Origin: Methylobacterium sp. DB0501 | Lineage (GTDB): Bacteria > Pseudomonadota > Alphaproteobacteria > Rhizobiales > Beijerinckiaceae | NCBI RefSeq assembly: GCF_011043735.1 | Contig: NZ_JAAKGV010000005.1 | Coordinates: 1 to 64,000 of the forward strand | Direction of reading: 5' to 3' | Length of the DNA: 64,000 nucleotides | In this document: piece by piece, positions 8,874 to 18,397 of the stretch | Layout: each line of letters opens with the position of its first letter | How positions within the stretch are numbered: the stretch's first letter is position 1 | Notes under the pieces: model-generated | What the model was told of the DNA's origin: nothing | Database searches by the model: none | What the model saw: only the letters and a program-made list of their open reading frames with translations | Translations under genes and position numbers: made by a program

Positions 8874-10016
8874 ATGCCGACCCGCTCTCCCCTGCCTGCC
8901 GTGTTCGCTGCGGCAATCCTGCTGACGGCACCATTCTGGCACGCCCGCGAGGCCGACGCGCAAGCGTCCGCGCCGCGTGAGGCGATGACGGAAGCGATGC
9001 TCGGCGAAGCGATGAACGCCAACACCGTGTCGGTGATCACGGGGACGGCCGGAGGCACGTACTTCCGCATCGGCGCCGATCTCGCCTTCGTCCTCAACGA
9101 CGGCGACAAGATCCGGGTCCTGCCGATCCTCGGCAAGGGTGCCGGTGAGAATGCCTACGACCTGCGTTTCCTGAAAGGGATCGATCTCGCCTTCCTGCGA
9201 ACGGACACCATCGAGCAGCTGCGCCAGGACAAGCGCCTGAAGAACGTCGAGCAGCATATCCAATACGTCGCAAAGCTGTTCGATGACGAGCTCCACGTCG
9301 TCGCCGCCAAGGAGATCGGCGATGTGCGTGGGCTCGCCGGCAAGCGCGTCACCTTCGACGTCAAGGGCAGCGGCACCGACTATAGCGGCCGCGCCATGTT
9401 CCGCGGCCTCGACATCGCGGTGACGGCGATCAACGTCGACCAGCCCACCGCCTTCACGATGCTGCAGAAAGGCGAGGTCGATGCCGTGGTCTCGGTGGCG
9501 GCCAAGCCCGTTTCGGTCGTCGCCGGCTTCGATCCGGGCGACCGCTTCCACCTCGTGAAGGTCCCGTATCCGGGATCGATCAGCGATGCCTACGTGCCCG
9601 CCACGCTCACCAGCACGGATTATCCGAAGCTCGTCGACGGGGCCGGACCCGTCGAAACGCTCGCGGTCGGGACCATCCTGGGGGCCTACAATCATCCGAA
9701 GGGCTCGGAGCGCTACCGCAAGCTCGAGCGGTTCGTGGAGGCCTTCTTCGGTCAGTTCGACAAGTTCCTCGCGCCGCAACGGCACGCCAAGTGGCGGGAG
9801 GTCAATCTCGCCGCCACGGTACCGGGCTGGACGCGCTTCCGGCCCGCCCAGGACTGGCTCGATGCGCGCCGGGAGGACGTCTCGCCCCGGGCCGATATCG
9901 AGCGTTTCCTCAGCGAGCAGCCGCAAGGGCTCAGGGCCGACAAGGACCAAGTCTACCAGGCCTACCTGACGTGGCGCCGTCTCAAGGATACGGCGCAAGG
10001 ATCCGCGCGCCGCTGA
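8874..10016 (+). CDS. TAXI-family TRAP-type solute-binding protein
   Basis: 380 residues with a signal peptide ending near EADAQA. The ITGTAGGTYFRIGADLA segment (residues about 54-72) is the hallmark of TAXI/immunogenic-protein binding subunits. Later motifs (VTFDVKGSGTDYSGRAMFRGL, read in parts; LQKGEVDAVVSVAAKP) fit the two-lobe fold. These proteins normally hand substrate to a fused DctQM TRAP permease, but no permease gene is in the window, so it is an orphan that may act as a sensor or work with a distant permease. Operon with the upstream secreted protein gene. Substrate unknown; characterised TAXI proteins bind dicarboxylates or amino acids. Confidence 0.85.
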   Translation: MPTRSPLPAVFAAAILLTAPFWHAREADAQASAPREAMTEAMLGEAMNANTVSVITGTAGGTYFRIGADLAFVLNDGDKIRVLPILGKGAGENAYDLRFLKGIDLAFLRTDTIEQLRQDKRLKNVEQHIQYVAKLFDDELHVVAAKEIGDVRGLAGKRVTFDVKGSGTDYSGRAMFRGLDIAVTAINVDQPTAFTMLQKGEVDAVVSVAAKPVSVVAGFDPGDRFHLVKVPYPGSISDAYVPATLTSTDYPKLVDGAGPVETLAVGTILGAYNHPKGSERYRKLERFVEAFFGQFDKFLAPQRHAKWREVNLAATVPGWTRFRPAQDWLDARREDVSPRADIERFLSEQPQGLRADKDQVYQAYLTWRRLKDTAQGSARR

Positions 10017-10559
10017 TCTCCCCGTGGAGGGATGGGGCCGAGCGTGACGCAGGCCGCCCCGGTTTCCAGGTACGGCGTCAGGTCCGCTCCGTGATCTTGC
10101 TCCGCGCCGGACCGTCGGCCCGTCGTCGAGGTCGGGATCCGCGCGACCCTGCGTCGATGTCGAGCGCCGAGGCTGCCGTGCCGCGAATAACGGGGCACGG
10201 AGCCCCATGAACCGTGAGCGGCGGGTTTCTTCCTTTCCCCGCCGCTCGTCATCCCCGCCTTCGTATCGTCGATCGGGTCGACCCTCCGTCCGGCGACGAC
10301 ATCGGTCTCATTCCTTCACGCGATACATGCGCCATCTTCGACCATCGCTGCCGAGGTACCGCCATTGTCGCAATTCAGCTGTGCTCATGATGGGAGCGTG
10401 ATCGAGGGAATTCGATTATATTTTGGCCTATTGAAAATTTTCGTAGTTCTGTTGGAAGTGCATCGAGATATTTCTTATTGATTTCGATCACAATCATCGT
10501 TAATCAGATAAGCGAAATCTGATCGATTTGTTCGTGAAAATCTCTCGAAAGGGAATGTC
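10017..10559. other. Intergenic region, no gene seen
   Basis: 543 nt. The first 300 are GC-rich without a credible coding frame. From about 10,420 the DNA becomes AT-rich and runs into the small gene at 10,560, whose promoter it must contain. A stem-loop near 10,216-10,247 is listed separately. Confidence 0.5.
10216..10247. terminator. Possible terminator stem-loop after the TAXI gene
   Basis: 10-bp perfect arms (gagcggcggg and its complement) with a 12-nt pyrimidine-rich loop, 200 bp after the TAXI stop codon. There is no clear T-run, so the assignment is weak. Confidence 0.35.
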
Positions 10560-10772
10560 ATGCCCCGGTTTTACTTCGATTTATCTGACGAGATTCAGAC
10601 GATTATCGATGAGCAGGGGGTGTGTGCCAATACAAGCTATGAGGCGATTCTCCACGCCCAAGAGGTCATTCGAGAAATGCGCGAAGAAGGCGACGAAAAT
10701 TTTTTTGATAAGGGGTGGTCCTTCAAGATCAGATCGGAGGACGGAATGATCGTAAATGTGCTGCCAATTTAA
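10560..10772 (+). CDS. Small DUF6894-like protein
   Basis: 70 residues: MPRFYFDLSDE at the start, an aspartate/glutamate-rich middle and a WSFKIRSEDGMIVNVLPI end. This matches the small beta-alpha proteins of DUF6894, common and multi-copy in Methylobacterium and rhizobia, with no known function. Ribosome site AAAGGGA 6 nt upstream. Stand-alone and AT-richer than the chromosome average; it borders an IS5 remnant, so it may have arrived by transfer. Confidence 0.72.
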   Translation: MPRFYFDLSDEIQTIIDEQGVCANTSYEAILHAQEVIREMREEGDENFFDKGWSFKIRSEDGMIVNVLPI

Positions 10773-10875
10773 TTATGTTGAACGTAATTGGCGAAATATA
10801 TTTTAATTTTAAAAATTAATTTTACTCTCTCGATTGAAATTGGCGCATAAGACCCAGTCCCATGACATGTCGAAA

Positions 10876-10896
10876 TGTCGGAAAATATTTCCGACA
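10876..10896. repeat. Short palindrome in AT-rich intergenic DNA
   Basis: 9-bp arms (tgtcggaaa and complement) around a 3-nt centre, about 100 bp after the DUF6894 gene. Could be a terminator or a binding site; nothing decides between them. Confidence 0.3.
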
Positions 10897-10987
10897 ATCG
10901 CACTGTTTTCCGATTGCCGGCATGTGATCGCAATGAGGTAGACGGAAGACATTGCAAGGGCCCGCTTGGTTGATCCTGGCCTTCGAT

Positions 10988-11237
10988 CCTCTACCCGTTT
11001 CTCCTGAAGCTGTATGCGGATGGCGGGTGCCAGGTCCGGGAAGCGTTGGAACGGGTGTGCCCATCTGTGACGCTGGAGATCGTCAAGCGCCCGGATCACG
11101 CGGTCGAGTTCGATGCCCTGCCCAAGTGCGAGATCGTGGAACGGACGATCGGCTGGCTCAATCGGTGCCGGCGGGTGGCGGATCTACGCCTTGCTTCCGT
11201 CTGGGTCATGTTGAGAAAGCTTTACCAGAAATCAATG
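10988..11237 (+). pseudogene. IS5-family transposase remnant (3' end)
   Basis: One frame reads YPFLLKLYADGG, then LEIVKRPDHAVEFDALPKCE and IVERTIGWLNRCRRVADLR. These match the C-terminal catalytic part of IS5/IS427-type DDE transposases: YADGGY (second Asp) and the ERTxGWLNRxRRL segment with the catalytic Glu. The 5' two thirds are missing and the end is altered. No inverted repeats were recognised. It marks the left edge of the AT-rich island. Confidence 0.75.
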
Positions 11238-11604
11238 CAGCCTAGCACAAACACTTGGAGATTTAATTTTATCGGAAATAAAGCTTTCATAGAACTAGTT
11301 CGGGGGCATAAAACCCTCCTGACTACACCGCGTCGTAGCAGGCCCGCCGCAGGGGTGGCGGGTCCCACAAGATCCGCTTCGCGCAGCAGCTTGGCTGCAC
11401 CGGGTCTCATCGCACGAGTGCGATGAGACCCGGACTCGCGGCTTGCCTAACCCCGCGCCCAGGACCGGTCAGCCAAACGTAGCGCCCGGTTTTCTGAATG
11501 CCGTGTTGGCGATCGGTCCATGCGCGTGGTTCACGCCCATGGACCGAAAGATCCCGCCGGCAGAACTCTGGCCTCTCGTGCAAAGCAAGTAAATTTGAGC
11601 ATTA
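11238..11604. other. Intergenic region between IS5 remnant and glycosyltransferase gene
   Basis: About 370 nt without a convincing gene. Composition shifts from AT-rich (11,220-11,310) to GC-rich (11,320-11,560). It holds the strong stem-loop at 11,400-11,433. Confidence 0.45.
11400..11433. terminator. Perfect 15-bp stem-loop, possible terminator of the leftward glycosyltransferase gene
   Basis: Arms ccgggtctcatcgca (11400-11414) and exact complement (11419-11433) enclose a 4-nt loop. It lies about 170 bp past the stop of the leftward glycosyltransferase gene. No T-run is present on either strand, so a mobile or REP-like palindrome is equally possible. Confidence 0.4.
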
Positions 11605-14600
11605 TCAAAGAAAACCGATCCCTACACCAGTCTGCAGCAACGTTTCTCGGACATGCTTGGCGACTGCCGGCCAGGTAAAATTCTCAATGGTTGATGCAAA
11701 TCCATCGCCACCAAACCGAGTGCATTTTTCGTCATTTATCATAATATCTTCCATTGCAGCAGTAAGCTCCTCATCGGACTCGACGAGATATCCCCCACCG
11801 GTCTTTTGTATCAACTCACGAAACGAATAGCATGCGGCGTTCGCGATGACGGGCTTCTTAAAAAGCCATGCCTCACATAACACTATCCCAAAACTCTCGC
11901 TGGTGCTCATAGAAATCAATCCTTTACAGGCCGACAGCGCTCCAAGCACCACATCTCGTGGCTGAGGACCGAGATAATATACACCGGCAACATCAATTAC
12001 TTCCTTGTCTTCGTCTTGACCTATCATAACCAAGTCAAAGTCGCTCCTCGATTTGGATGCCATATATGCACGTATAGCAGCATCATATCCTTTAGAAGCA
12101 GTTTTGCGCCCTAAAATAAGATAAAATGGACGGGTGCTTTTGTGCGCGCTTCTAAAGCTTCGAATACAAGTTGGACTTCCAAGATCTCCAATATTTACAC
12201 CCCCACCAGGTACCACCGTCGAGTAGCCATGACGACCCATCTGCTGAGCGACCACATCTGAAAAAAAGATATTGGCAGAGGAACGTTCGAAGGCCTGAAA
12301 GTAGCTATTCCAATAGTAAAATCTGTCATCACCATGAAAATGCGGCAAGGTAACAATTCTACCGCGGTAATTAATTGACTCAAGAGCATTAACAACTTCT
12401 GGTATAGTATTAAATGGAATCCCTTGTACAATTATGTGGGTATAATTGTGTGCAAATTCTTTTATCCAGCGAATCTGGTCGTTCGACGTCGGTCCGCGAA
12501 CTTCATTAAATTTTGCATCAAGGGTCATGTTGCGCGCTGATGCAACTTTATCCAATGTTTCCATCCATTTTTCTAAATATTTGACGCCTATGATTTGATC
12601 GTTTCTGACGCTCAAGTCACACACTTGCGACTGATGCATATCATCAGATAAAACTTCGATGCGCTCAATATAAAGACCAAAGACTCGGTGATCGAGATCA
12701 GATGTATGTTCGGGAACTTCGATATGAATAGCCAATATATCAGGCCAAGAGTGCGTTTCAATCTTAATTTTCAACTCAAACCAAGTATCAAGCTGAACTG
12801 AAAAATTCTTTATTACCTTACCGTCGATATCACGAATGGAGACAAGTGCTGCCTTTGGCACACTGCCGAAACCTTTCAATATAACGTATCGAGAATTAGA
12901 TTTGATTGCAAAAGCAAATCGTGGAGCGGACCATCTGCAAAAACCATTTTCGGTTCGCTCAGCGTCGTAGAACCCGCTCAACAAAGCGACTCCATGTTGA
13001 CCAAGGAGAGCTTCTACAAAATGAGAAAAAACTAGTTCCTCTTCATTTTTCCAAAAAAGTTCGAGCTCCTGACAATTTTTAATAGCAGCAGATTTATCTA
13101 TCTCAGACGGCATGAAGTAGAACTGTTGATCGAATAATTCAGCGACCCGTGAGCTTGCCCTCCCGGATTTAACGGTATATGTAGATCCAAAATGATATTG
13201 ATTTGTAATATCATCAATATTTGTTGCGGATAAATCAATCCACTCAAAACTATCACGAATTTCTTTTAGAATTTCTATTAAGTATTCTTCAGCGCCCCCT
13301 CGCGAGGGTTCTGTGTACCTGTAAGTTACAACAAGCAATGACGGCTTATTTATAGTACGCTGTGCTCGAGGAAAATTATCAATATAAGATTTATAATCTT
13401 TACTTACAGCAGGCCATGTCAACGCTCGTTTCACATAAGAATAAGCATTCTTCGACATTCTATCTATTTCTTCGGGATATAGAGATAATCTTTTTATCTC
13501 CCGTGCGAATTCCGATCTCACAGCAATTTTTCCGGATCGTGTCTCTTCGATCCGGAACCCACGCGCCCCAGTCGGAGTATTTATTGTTGCAAGACCATGA
13601 GCCATGTAATCAGGAAGTTTCAAACTCGAACCACCACCTTCATCCACAGGATTGAGAGCAAGGTTCCATTTAAGCATTGTTTTTGTTTTTTCGAAATCAT
13701 TAAGCACTCCCATTAGTGTAACGTTCGGCGGCACTACATCACTCAAGGCAGAACAGACGCCGCCGACTATTTCAAATTGGATATTAGGTAATTTTTTAGC
13801 AAGATCGTAACAGATAAACTTGGCCGCATCGATATTCGGGCTATGCGACGAAGCGACGAAACCACATACGAATGTACCAACTCGAGCGATTTTCGACTCA
13901 GATTCTGCCGACTCGATTAGGTTAGACCCATTGGCACAAACAATGACATGATTCCCCTTGGAGCGAAAAATTTCAGCATCCGCTTCCGTTACGCACACAA
14001 CCATATCGGCAAACTTGCAAACCAATGCCTCCAGATCGTTAACAAAATCAGTTAGTTCAGTGAATGATCTATGATTTTGTAACAATTGCGTTTTAAGTGC
14101 AGATTCCACATTGTGTGCGCTATATATAATCGGAATATCTTGGGCATTGGATTTAATGACATCAATCAGAGATCCCATATAACAATGCTCAAGCACAATA
14201 ACGTTAGTGCGACGTACAAAGTACTTGCACAAGCGCCGAAGAAGGTAGTTACTTGGAGCAAACAACGCAGCCACGATATCATTCGCCGAAACCTGCTCGC
14301 CCGCAGCAATTTTTCGTTCAAAATAAAGATGCGCAGGTGTTTTCGGTATAGTTACTTTTAAATTTTTTGGACCTATCAAATCGACCTTGAAGCTGTCACT
14401 AAAGGAAATTAGAATATTTCTTCCGCGCTGACAGTTAATGATCTGCATTATTCGGGCGGCTCCTCCCCATTCCCCTGTCCCAATATCATAATCATTAACA
14501 AATAAATTAACTCGATCGTCATAATACTCTTCACTGATCGACGTTCTTATGTTATTCTCGAAATGTTTGCATATTGCTTGCCAAGAGTAGGTACTCTGTA

Positions 14601-15723
14601 CCTCGACTCGTGCCGCCAGAGCGACCGCACGTAACCGGTGTTTGTCAAAAATTAGCTCGTTTAGACGATCTGCAAACTGCGCCCGATCAGACACGAAGAC
14701 ACAATTCGCGGGGTCGATCTCTAGTCCGCGAATCCCTTCAACAGTTGTCAGCATCGGAACGCCAAAAGCCATTGCTTCAATTGATTTGAGGCTTGTACCA
14801 GATCCAAGTATAACTGGATTTATTAGAATTGTTGTTTTTGATAATAACAAAAACTTTTCTGACGGTTGTAGGTGTCCAACAATTTCGAGGTTTGATGGTG
14901 CTTCCAAGCCTTTGAGGTGATCGCATACAGCGCCTGCAATAATGAAATCGGCATCAGGAACTTCAGAAGCTATTGAAAATATCTGTTGCGCAGCTTCGAC
15001 ATTCGGATAATGCGCCGATCCTAAGAAGGAAACCACAGGTCTCTGATAAAAAATCGAATCTTGATTGCTTTGTCTTATGTCGTAAACTTTCTGTGCCTCG
15101 CTCTCATCATAACCGTTGGCACAGATCGATATCTTATGTGGAGACACGCCGTAAAAAACTTCAAATTTCTCTGCGTCGGCCTGAGATGTTGCAAATATCC
15201 GATGGGCGCGATGACAAAGATTTCCCTCGATTCGCATTAGTTTTAATATAGATTTATCAAACCCACTTCCTCTTACGACCGAAGATAGCAGGCTTGCCTC
15301 GAAATTGTGGGAATTATAGATCTCCGGGCCAAATATTCCATCAGAGAAAATTGGTTCCGAAAATGGAAACTCATGTATGATAAAATCGACCTCTGAAGCG
15401 ATCTCTCGGGCCACCATCCTTAATTTGCAGCTGGAATCAGCGACAGCAAGTGCAAACGCGAGGCCGGACATTTCACCTTCAATTCCAAGATTTGTTAGTG
15501 CTTCATAGGCATTTCTCCAATCAATATCCTTAGGAAAACGTATTTCTTTAAATGATTGAGAGTGATTTATTTCTTCATAACGCGCGCCGAAATCAGTTGA
15601 GGTGATCATAATTATTTCATTAGATTTAGCCAATTGATTATACAAATAATACACTCGCATTTCGCCACCGCTGAGAGGCGGATAAAAGCAAGGAAAAAAA
15701 TTGAGGACGAGAAATTTAGCCAT
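11605..15723 (-). CDS. Giant multidomain glycosyltransferase (three GT4-like modules)
   Basis: 1372 residues, several times the usual GT4 length of about 380. Module 1 (about 1-400): LSGGEMRVYYLYNQLAKS start and a donor-site region GSGTSLKSIEAMAFGVPM. Module 2 (about 405-790): SAHNVES and DEGGGSSLKLPDYMAHGL, where the last acidic motif is degenerate. Module 3 (about 795-1372): EPSRGGAEEYL start, then an inserted beta-rich region (about 880-1020), then LILGRKTASKGYDAAI and ESFGIVLCE, an intact EX7E catalytic motif. So modules 1 and 3 look active and module 2 doubtful. Probably cytoplasmic, building a surface polysaccharide or O-antigen with several linkages. The coding sequence is markedly AT-rich against its neighbours, which indicates transfer. 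It is followed on the same strand after the 136-residue gene. Confidence 0.82.
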   Translation of the reverse strand: MAKFLVLNFFPCFYPPLSGGEMRVYYLYNQLAKSNEIIMITSTDFGARYEEINHSQSFKEIRFPKDIDWRNAYEALTNLGIEGEMSGLAFALAVADSSCKLRMVAREIASEVDFIIHEFPFSEPIFSDGIFGPEIYNSHNFEASLLSSVVRGSGFDKSILKLMRIEGNLCHRAHRIFATSQADAEKFEVFYGVSPHKISICANGYDESEAQKVYDIRQSNQDSIFYQRPVVSFLGSAHYPNVEAAQQIFSIASEVPDADFIIAGAVCDHLKGLEAPSNLEIVGHLQPSEKFLLLSKTTILINPVILGSGTSLKSIEAMAFGVPMLTTVEGIRGLEIDPANCVFVSDRAQFADRLNELIFDKHRLRAVALAARVEVQSTYSWQAICKHFENNIRTSISEEYYDDRVNLFVNDYDIGTGEWGGAARIMQIINCQRGRNILISFSDSFKVDLIGPKNLKVTIPKTPAHLYFERKIAAGEQVSANDIVAALFAPSNYLLRRLCKYFVRRTNVIVLEHCYMGSLIDVIKSNAQDIPIIYSAHNVESALKTQLLQNHRSFTELTDFVNDLEALVCKFADMVVCVTEADAEIFRSKGNHVIVCANGSNLIESAESESKIARVGTFVCGFVASSHSPNIDAAKFICYDLAKKLPNIQFEIVGGVCSALSDVVPPNVTLMGVLNDFEKTKTMLKWNLALNPVDEGGGSSLKLPDYMAHGLATINTPTGARGFRIEETRSGKIAVRSEFAREIKRLSLYPEEIDRMSKNAYSYVKRALTWPAVSKDYKSYIDNFPRAQRTINKPSLLVVTYRYTEPSRGGAEEYLIEILKEIRDSFEWIDLSATNIDDITNQYHFGSTYTVKSGRASSRVAELFDQQFYFMPSEIDKSAAIKNCQELELFWKNEEELVFSHFVEALLGQHGVALLSGFYDAERTENGFCRWSAPRFAFAIKSNSRYVILKGFGSVPKAALVSIRDIDGKVIKNFSVQLDTWFELKIKIETHSWPDILAIHIEVPEHTSDLDHRVFGLYIERIEVLSDDMHQSQVCDLSVRNDQIIGVKYLEKWMETLDKVASARNMTLDAKFNEVRGPTSNDQIRWIKEFAHNYTHIIVQGIPFNTIPEVVNALESINYRGRIVTLPHFHGDDRFYYWNSYFQAFERSSANIFFSDVVAQQMGRHGYSTVVPGGGVNIGDLGSPTCIRSFRSAHKSTRPFYLILGRKTASKGYDAAIRAYMASKSRSDFDLVMIGQDEDKEVIDVAGVYYLGPQPRDVVLGALSACKGLISMSTSESFGIVLCEAWLFKKPVIANAACYSFRELIQKTGGGYLVESDEELTAAMEDIMINDEKCTRFGGDGFASTIENFTWPAVAKHVRETLLQTGVGIGFL

Positions 15724-15764
15724 TTGAGATTCAGCCTGTATTTCTTTATGATAGCCTAGTGATA

Positions 15765-16175
15765 TTACAAACGTTCTTTTGTATATTTATAATAGACCCC
15801 CTGCTCAGCAAATTTGTTTAGCGCTTCTGCATATTTTATTACTAAATCTTCCACTGAAGATGCTTCTGTTAAAGAGCTTGAAAAAAAATTTGTAAATTCC
15901 GAATTTTCTTTCTGCGCAGACGCATGGATGAATTTAGAAATTTCTTGTGACGATGCGCTATCAGATATCTCTGAGATGGTTTCGGTACGGTAGGTGTTGT
16001 TTCCGGTATAATCTTTTATATAGCATATTATAGAAAATTTATATTCTTTTTTACTATCTATGCCTCGCGATATAATCGAAATTTCACTCTTATTGATTGA
16101 TTTTGACACTAAGGCATCTCTCTCTAAACTATTCCGAATTGACTCCATATGTCGTGCTACTAAGGATTCAAACAT
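15765..16175 (-). CDS. Hypothetical protein, 136 residues, AT-rich island
   Basis: No family recognised. Soluble, charged, Ser/Glu/Lys-rich, with a probable alpha-helical C-terminal half (ASSVEDLVIKYAEALNKFAE) and a beta-rich middle (EYKFSIICYIKDYTGN). No signal peptide or membrane helix. AGGATAG ribosome site before the ATG at 16175. It precedes the giant glycosyltransferase by 41 bp on the same strand and shares its AT-rich composition, so the two form one acquired unit. Function unknown; an accessory role in glycan assembly is only a guess. Confidence 0.6.
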   Translation of the reverse strand: MFESLVARHMESIRNSLERDALVSKSINKSEISIISRGIDSKKEYKFSIICYIKDYTGNNTYRTETISEISDSASSQEISKFIHASAQKENSEFTNFFSSSLTEASSVEDLVIKYAEALNKFAEQGVYYKYTKERL

Positions 16176-16803
16176 CGAATGCTATCCTATACGAAATCTT
16201 TTTTTTTATATCATGCTTGGTGCTAACCAGGCAAGGACCCAATCCCCGATAATGACCAAACATAAACAATTGAGACAAAAGCGAATAGAAAAATATATTT
16301 GCCATATCTGCAAATATATAAATTGTTTATCAAAATTATATACTACATAAAAAGAGAATCGGGAATATGCTATAGTGAGCAAAAGCGCCTTATATTTCGC
16401 TTTATCTTGTAAACGGGCCGTGGACTCGTTCGCCTCCCTATTGTTTCGGCGATCTAACGCTCGCTTGATCGGAAGCATGTCGCATATGCGCTTCGTCGAA
16501 TCATTCGCGGAGCGTGTTCGAGGAACTCCGCCAGAAGCGGTACGCGAGAAGGGATGACGCGGTTGGCATGAAAGCGTCGTATCGAGTTTGCCGAGACCGC
16601 TCAACGAGAGCGATATGCCATCGACAGCCCTGCCACCATCGTCCGGCTGCGTCGGCCTGAGGAAATCGACGATCCCCCTCGAGGTGCGGAGGGAAGGCGC
16701 CCGCTGCCTGCTGTGAGCAGGCAGCGAAAATTTCCCGGTCGGTGCCCTGGCCCGCGGCGGCGGGATGCCCCCGATCCCTCGGGCTCGTCCATCCTCAGCC
16801 ACC
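16176..16803. other. Right edge of AT-rich island, no intact gene
   Basis: Strongly AT-rich from 16,176 to about 16,400, which must hold the promoter of the leftward pair, then an abrupt change to GC-rich DNA near 16,400-16,500. No credible coding frame. A 10-bp stem-loop sits at 16,703-16,725. Confidence 0.5.
16703..16725. repeat. Short stem-loop
   Basis: Perfect 10-bp arms (gctgcctgct and complement) with a 3-nt loop, followed by a short A/T run (gaaaattt). Terminator-like on the plus strand, but no intact gene precedes it. Confidence 0.35.
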
Positions 16804-16960
16804 ATGCCAGTCGACGTGTATCGGTCGGGAGCGACGAGGATGGTCCTGCCCGGAGAACTCCTCATCATCCTGGACCTGCCCCGACAGGGCCTGTCCGTCA
16901 CCGCCATCGCCCGCCGGACCGGCCGCGACCCCAAGGAAGGTCCGTATTGCCATCGGAAGC
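16804..16960 (+). pseudogene. IS21-family istA transposase remnant (5' end)
   Basis: The frame from the ATG at 16804 reads MVLPGELLIILDLPRQGLS, then VTAIARRTGRDPK, the N-terminal helix-turn-helix of IstA proteins. After DPK the expected TVRKYI is lost and the frame degenerates. Only about 50 of 400-500 residues remain, and no istB is nearby. Confidence 0.6.
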
Positions 16961-17116
16961 GGATTGTGGCTGCAATCCGGCCGGTCAGCAGGCTCACGTC
17001 GACTTCCCCCGCTTCGTCGTCACCGTCACGGGCGGCACCGGACACGGCCGGCGCCGTCCGGCCGTTCACGCCGGTGCTCGGCCATTCCCGGCCCCGCATT
17101 CGCCGGGCGGCGCAAT

Positions 17117-17261
17117 CCGCGTCACGGTCAATCACAAGCGGCCCGCCCGCAAGCCCGAATACGGCGAGGTGCGCGGGAAGGTGGAGGTATTCAACCAGGA
17201 CGGCGAGACGCCCGCCCGCTACGACCTTCTCACGATGCGCGTCCGGACCGGTGCCGCTTGA
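17117..17261 (+). pseudogene. MaoC-like acyl dehydratase remnant (3' end)
   Basis: The last 48 codons of one frame read IRVTVNHKRPARKPEYGEVR, then GKVEVFNQDGETPARYDLLT. This matches the C-terminal end of MaoC-family hydratases, such as the PaaZ hydratase domain or stand-alone MaoC proteins next to paa genes. The catalytic Asp/His region is gone. Its place directly upstream of paaX suggests that an original paa-linked dehydratase gene was destroyed by the IS21 insertion. Confidence 0.5.
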
Positions 17262-17467
17262 GCGGAACGGGTTTCCGCATCGCGAAAGCGGTGGGGCAGC
17301 GCTCGTCGGGCGATCGACCGGAGCCCCGATGCCCCCCTGGCAGCCCGGTTGTACGGCCGGGGGATTCGACGTAAGTCGCTGTGTTCGTTTCGTTCCACTT
17401 CGGTCGAGGACGGGGCGGGGAGGGCGGATGCCGGCGGTGCTGCGCTCGCCCGGGACGGGGAGACGGT

Positions 17468-18397
17468 GTGAGCGACGCGCGCGGATCCTCGGCGGATCGC
17501 AACGGAGAGGCCCGGGGAGAGGCTTTGGTCTCGCGCCTGTTGATGTCGCGTCTCATGGACACGCTGCCCCTGCGCTCGGGCGGCTTTATCGTGACCCTCT
17601 ACGGCGACGTCGTCGAGCCGCGCGGCGGCCGCCTGTGGATGGGCAACATCGTCGAGACCTGCCGGATGGTCGGCATCAGCGAGACGCTGGTGCGGACCGC
17701 GGTGTCCCGGCTGGTGGCCGCGGGGCAGCTCACCGGCGAGCGCCAGGGCCGGCGCAGCTTCTACCAGCTCACCGAGGCGGCGCGGCGCGAGTTCCTGTCC
17801 GCCGCCCGGACCCTGTTCGAGCCGCAGCCGGAGACCGGCTGGCTGTTCGTCTGGCTCGGGCCCGACCAGGCCGGCGAGGCCGGGCCGGCCTTGGAGCGGG
17901 CGGGCTTCGCCCGCCTCGGGCCGCAATGGATGCTCGGGCCGGCCCGTCACCGGCCGGCGGATCCCGCTCTCGTGGTCTTCGAGGCCGGCGCCGCAACGGG
18001 GCCGAGGCTCCGGGACCTCGTCACCGCGCAGTGGGACCTTGCCGCCTTCGGGGCGGCCTACGATACCTTCCTGGCGGCCTTCGCGGGCATCAAAGACGCG
18101 CTCGATGCCGGTCTGCGCCTGGCGGATGCCGAGGCGCTGCAGCTCCGGCTGCTGCTGGTGCACGCCTATCGCCACGCGGCGCTGCGGGATGCGCGTCTGC
18201 CCGCCGCTACCCTGCCGCCCGACTGGAGCGGGCACCGTGCCCGCCGGCTGTTCGCCGACCTCTACCTGCGCCTTTCGCCCGCCGCCGACCGCTATGTCGG
18301 GCGCCACCTCCTGGCGGGCGACGGCCTGCTGCCGGCGCAGACGGCGGAGACGATCGGCCGGACCGCCTCCCTCGCCCGGATCCGCGACGAGGCCTGA
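17468..18397 (+). CDS. paaX: PaaX-type transcriptional repressor of phenylacetate genes
   Basis: 309 residues from GTG 17468, chosen because GGGAGA precedes it and the homologous region starts soon after; a longer ATG frame at 17381 has no such site. N-terminal winged helix: FIVTLYGDVVEPRGGRLWM, VETCRMVGISETLVRTAVSR and LVAAGQLTGERQGRRSFYQL. The long central and C-terminal PaaX domain follows to about residue 290. PaaX represses paa operons and is released by phenylacetyl-CoA. It sits 218 bp upstream of paaA in the same direction. Confidence 0.88.
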   Translation: MSDARGSSADRNGEARGEALVSRLLMSRLMDTLPLRSGGFIVTLYGDVVEPRGGRLWMGNIVETCRMVGISETLVRTAVSRLVAAGQLTGERQGRRSFYQLTEAARREFLSAARTLFEPQPETGWLFVWLGPDQAGEAGPALERAGFARLGPQWMLGPARHRPADPALVVFEAGAATGPRLRDLVTAQWDLAAFGAAYDTFLAAFAGIKDALDAGLRLADAEALQLRLLLVHAYRHAALRDARLPAATLPPDWSGHRARRLFADLYLRLSPAADRYVGRHLLAGDGLLPAQTAETIGRTASLARIRDEA

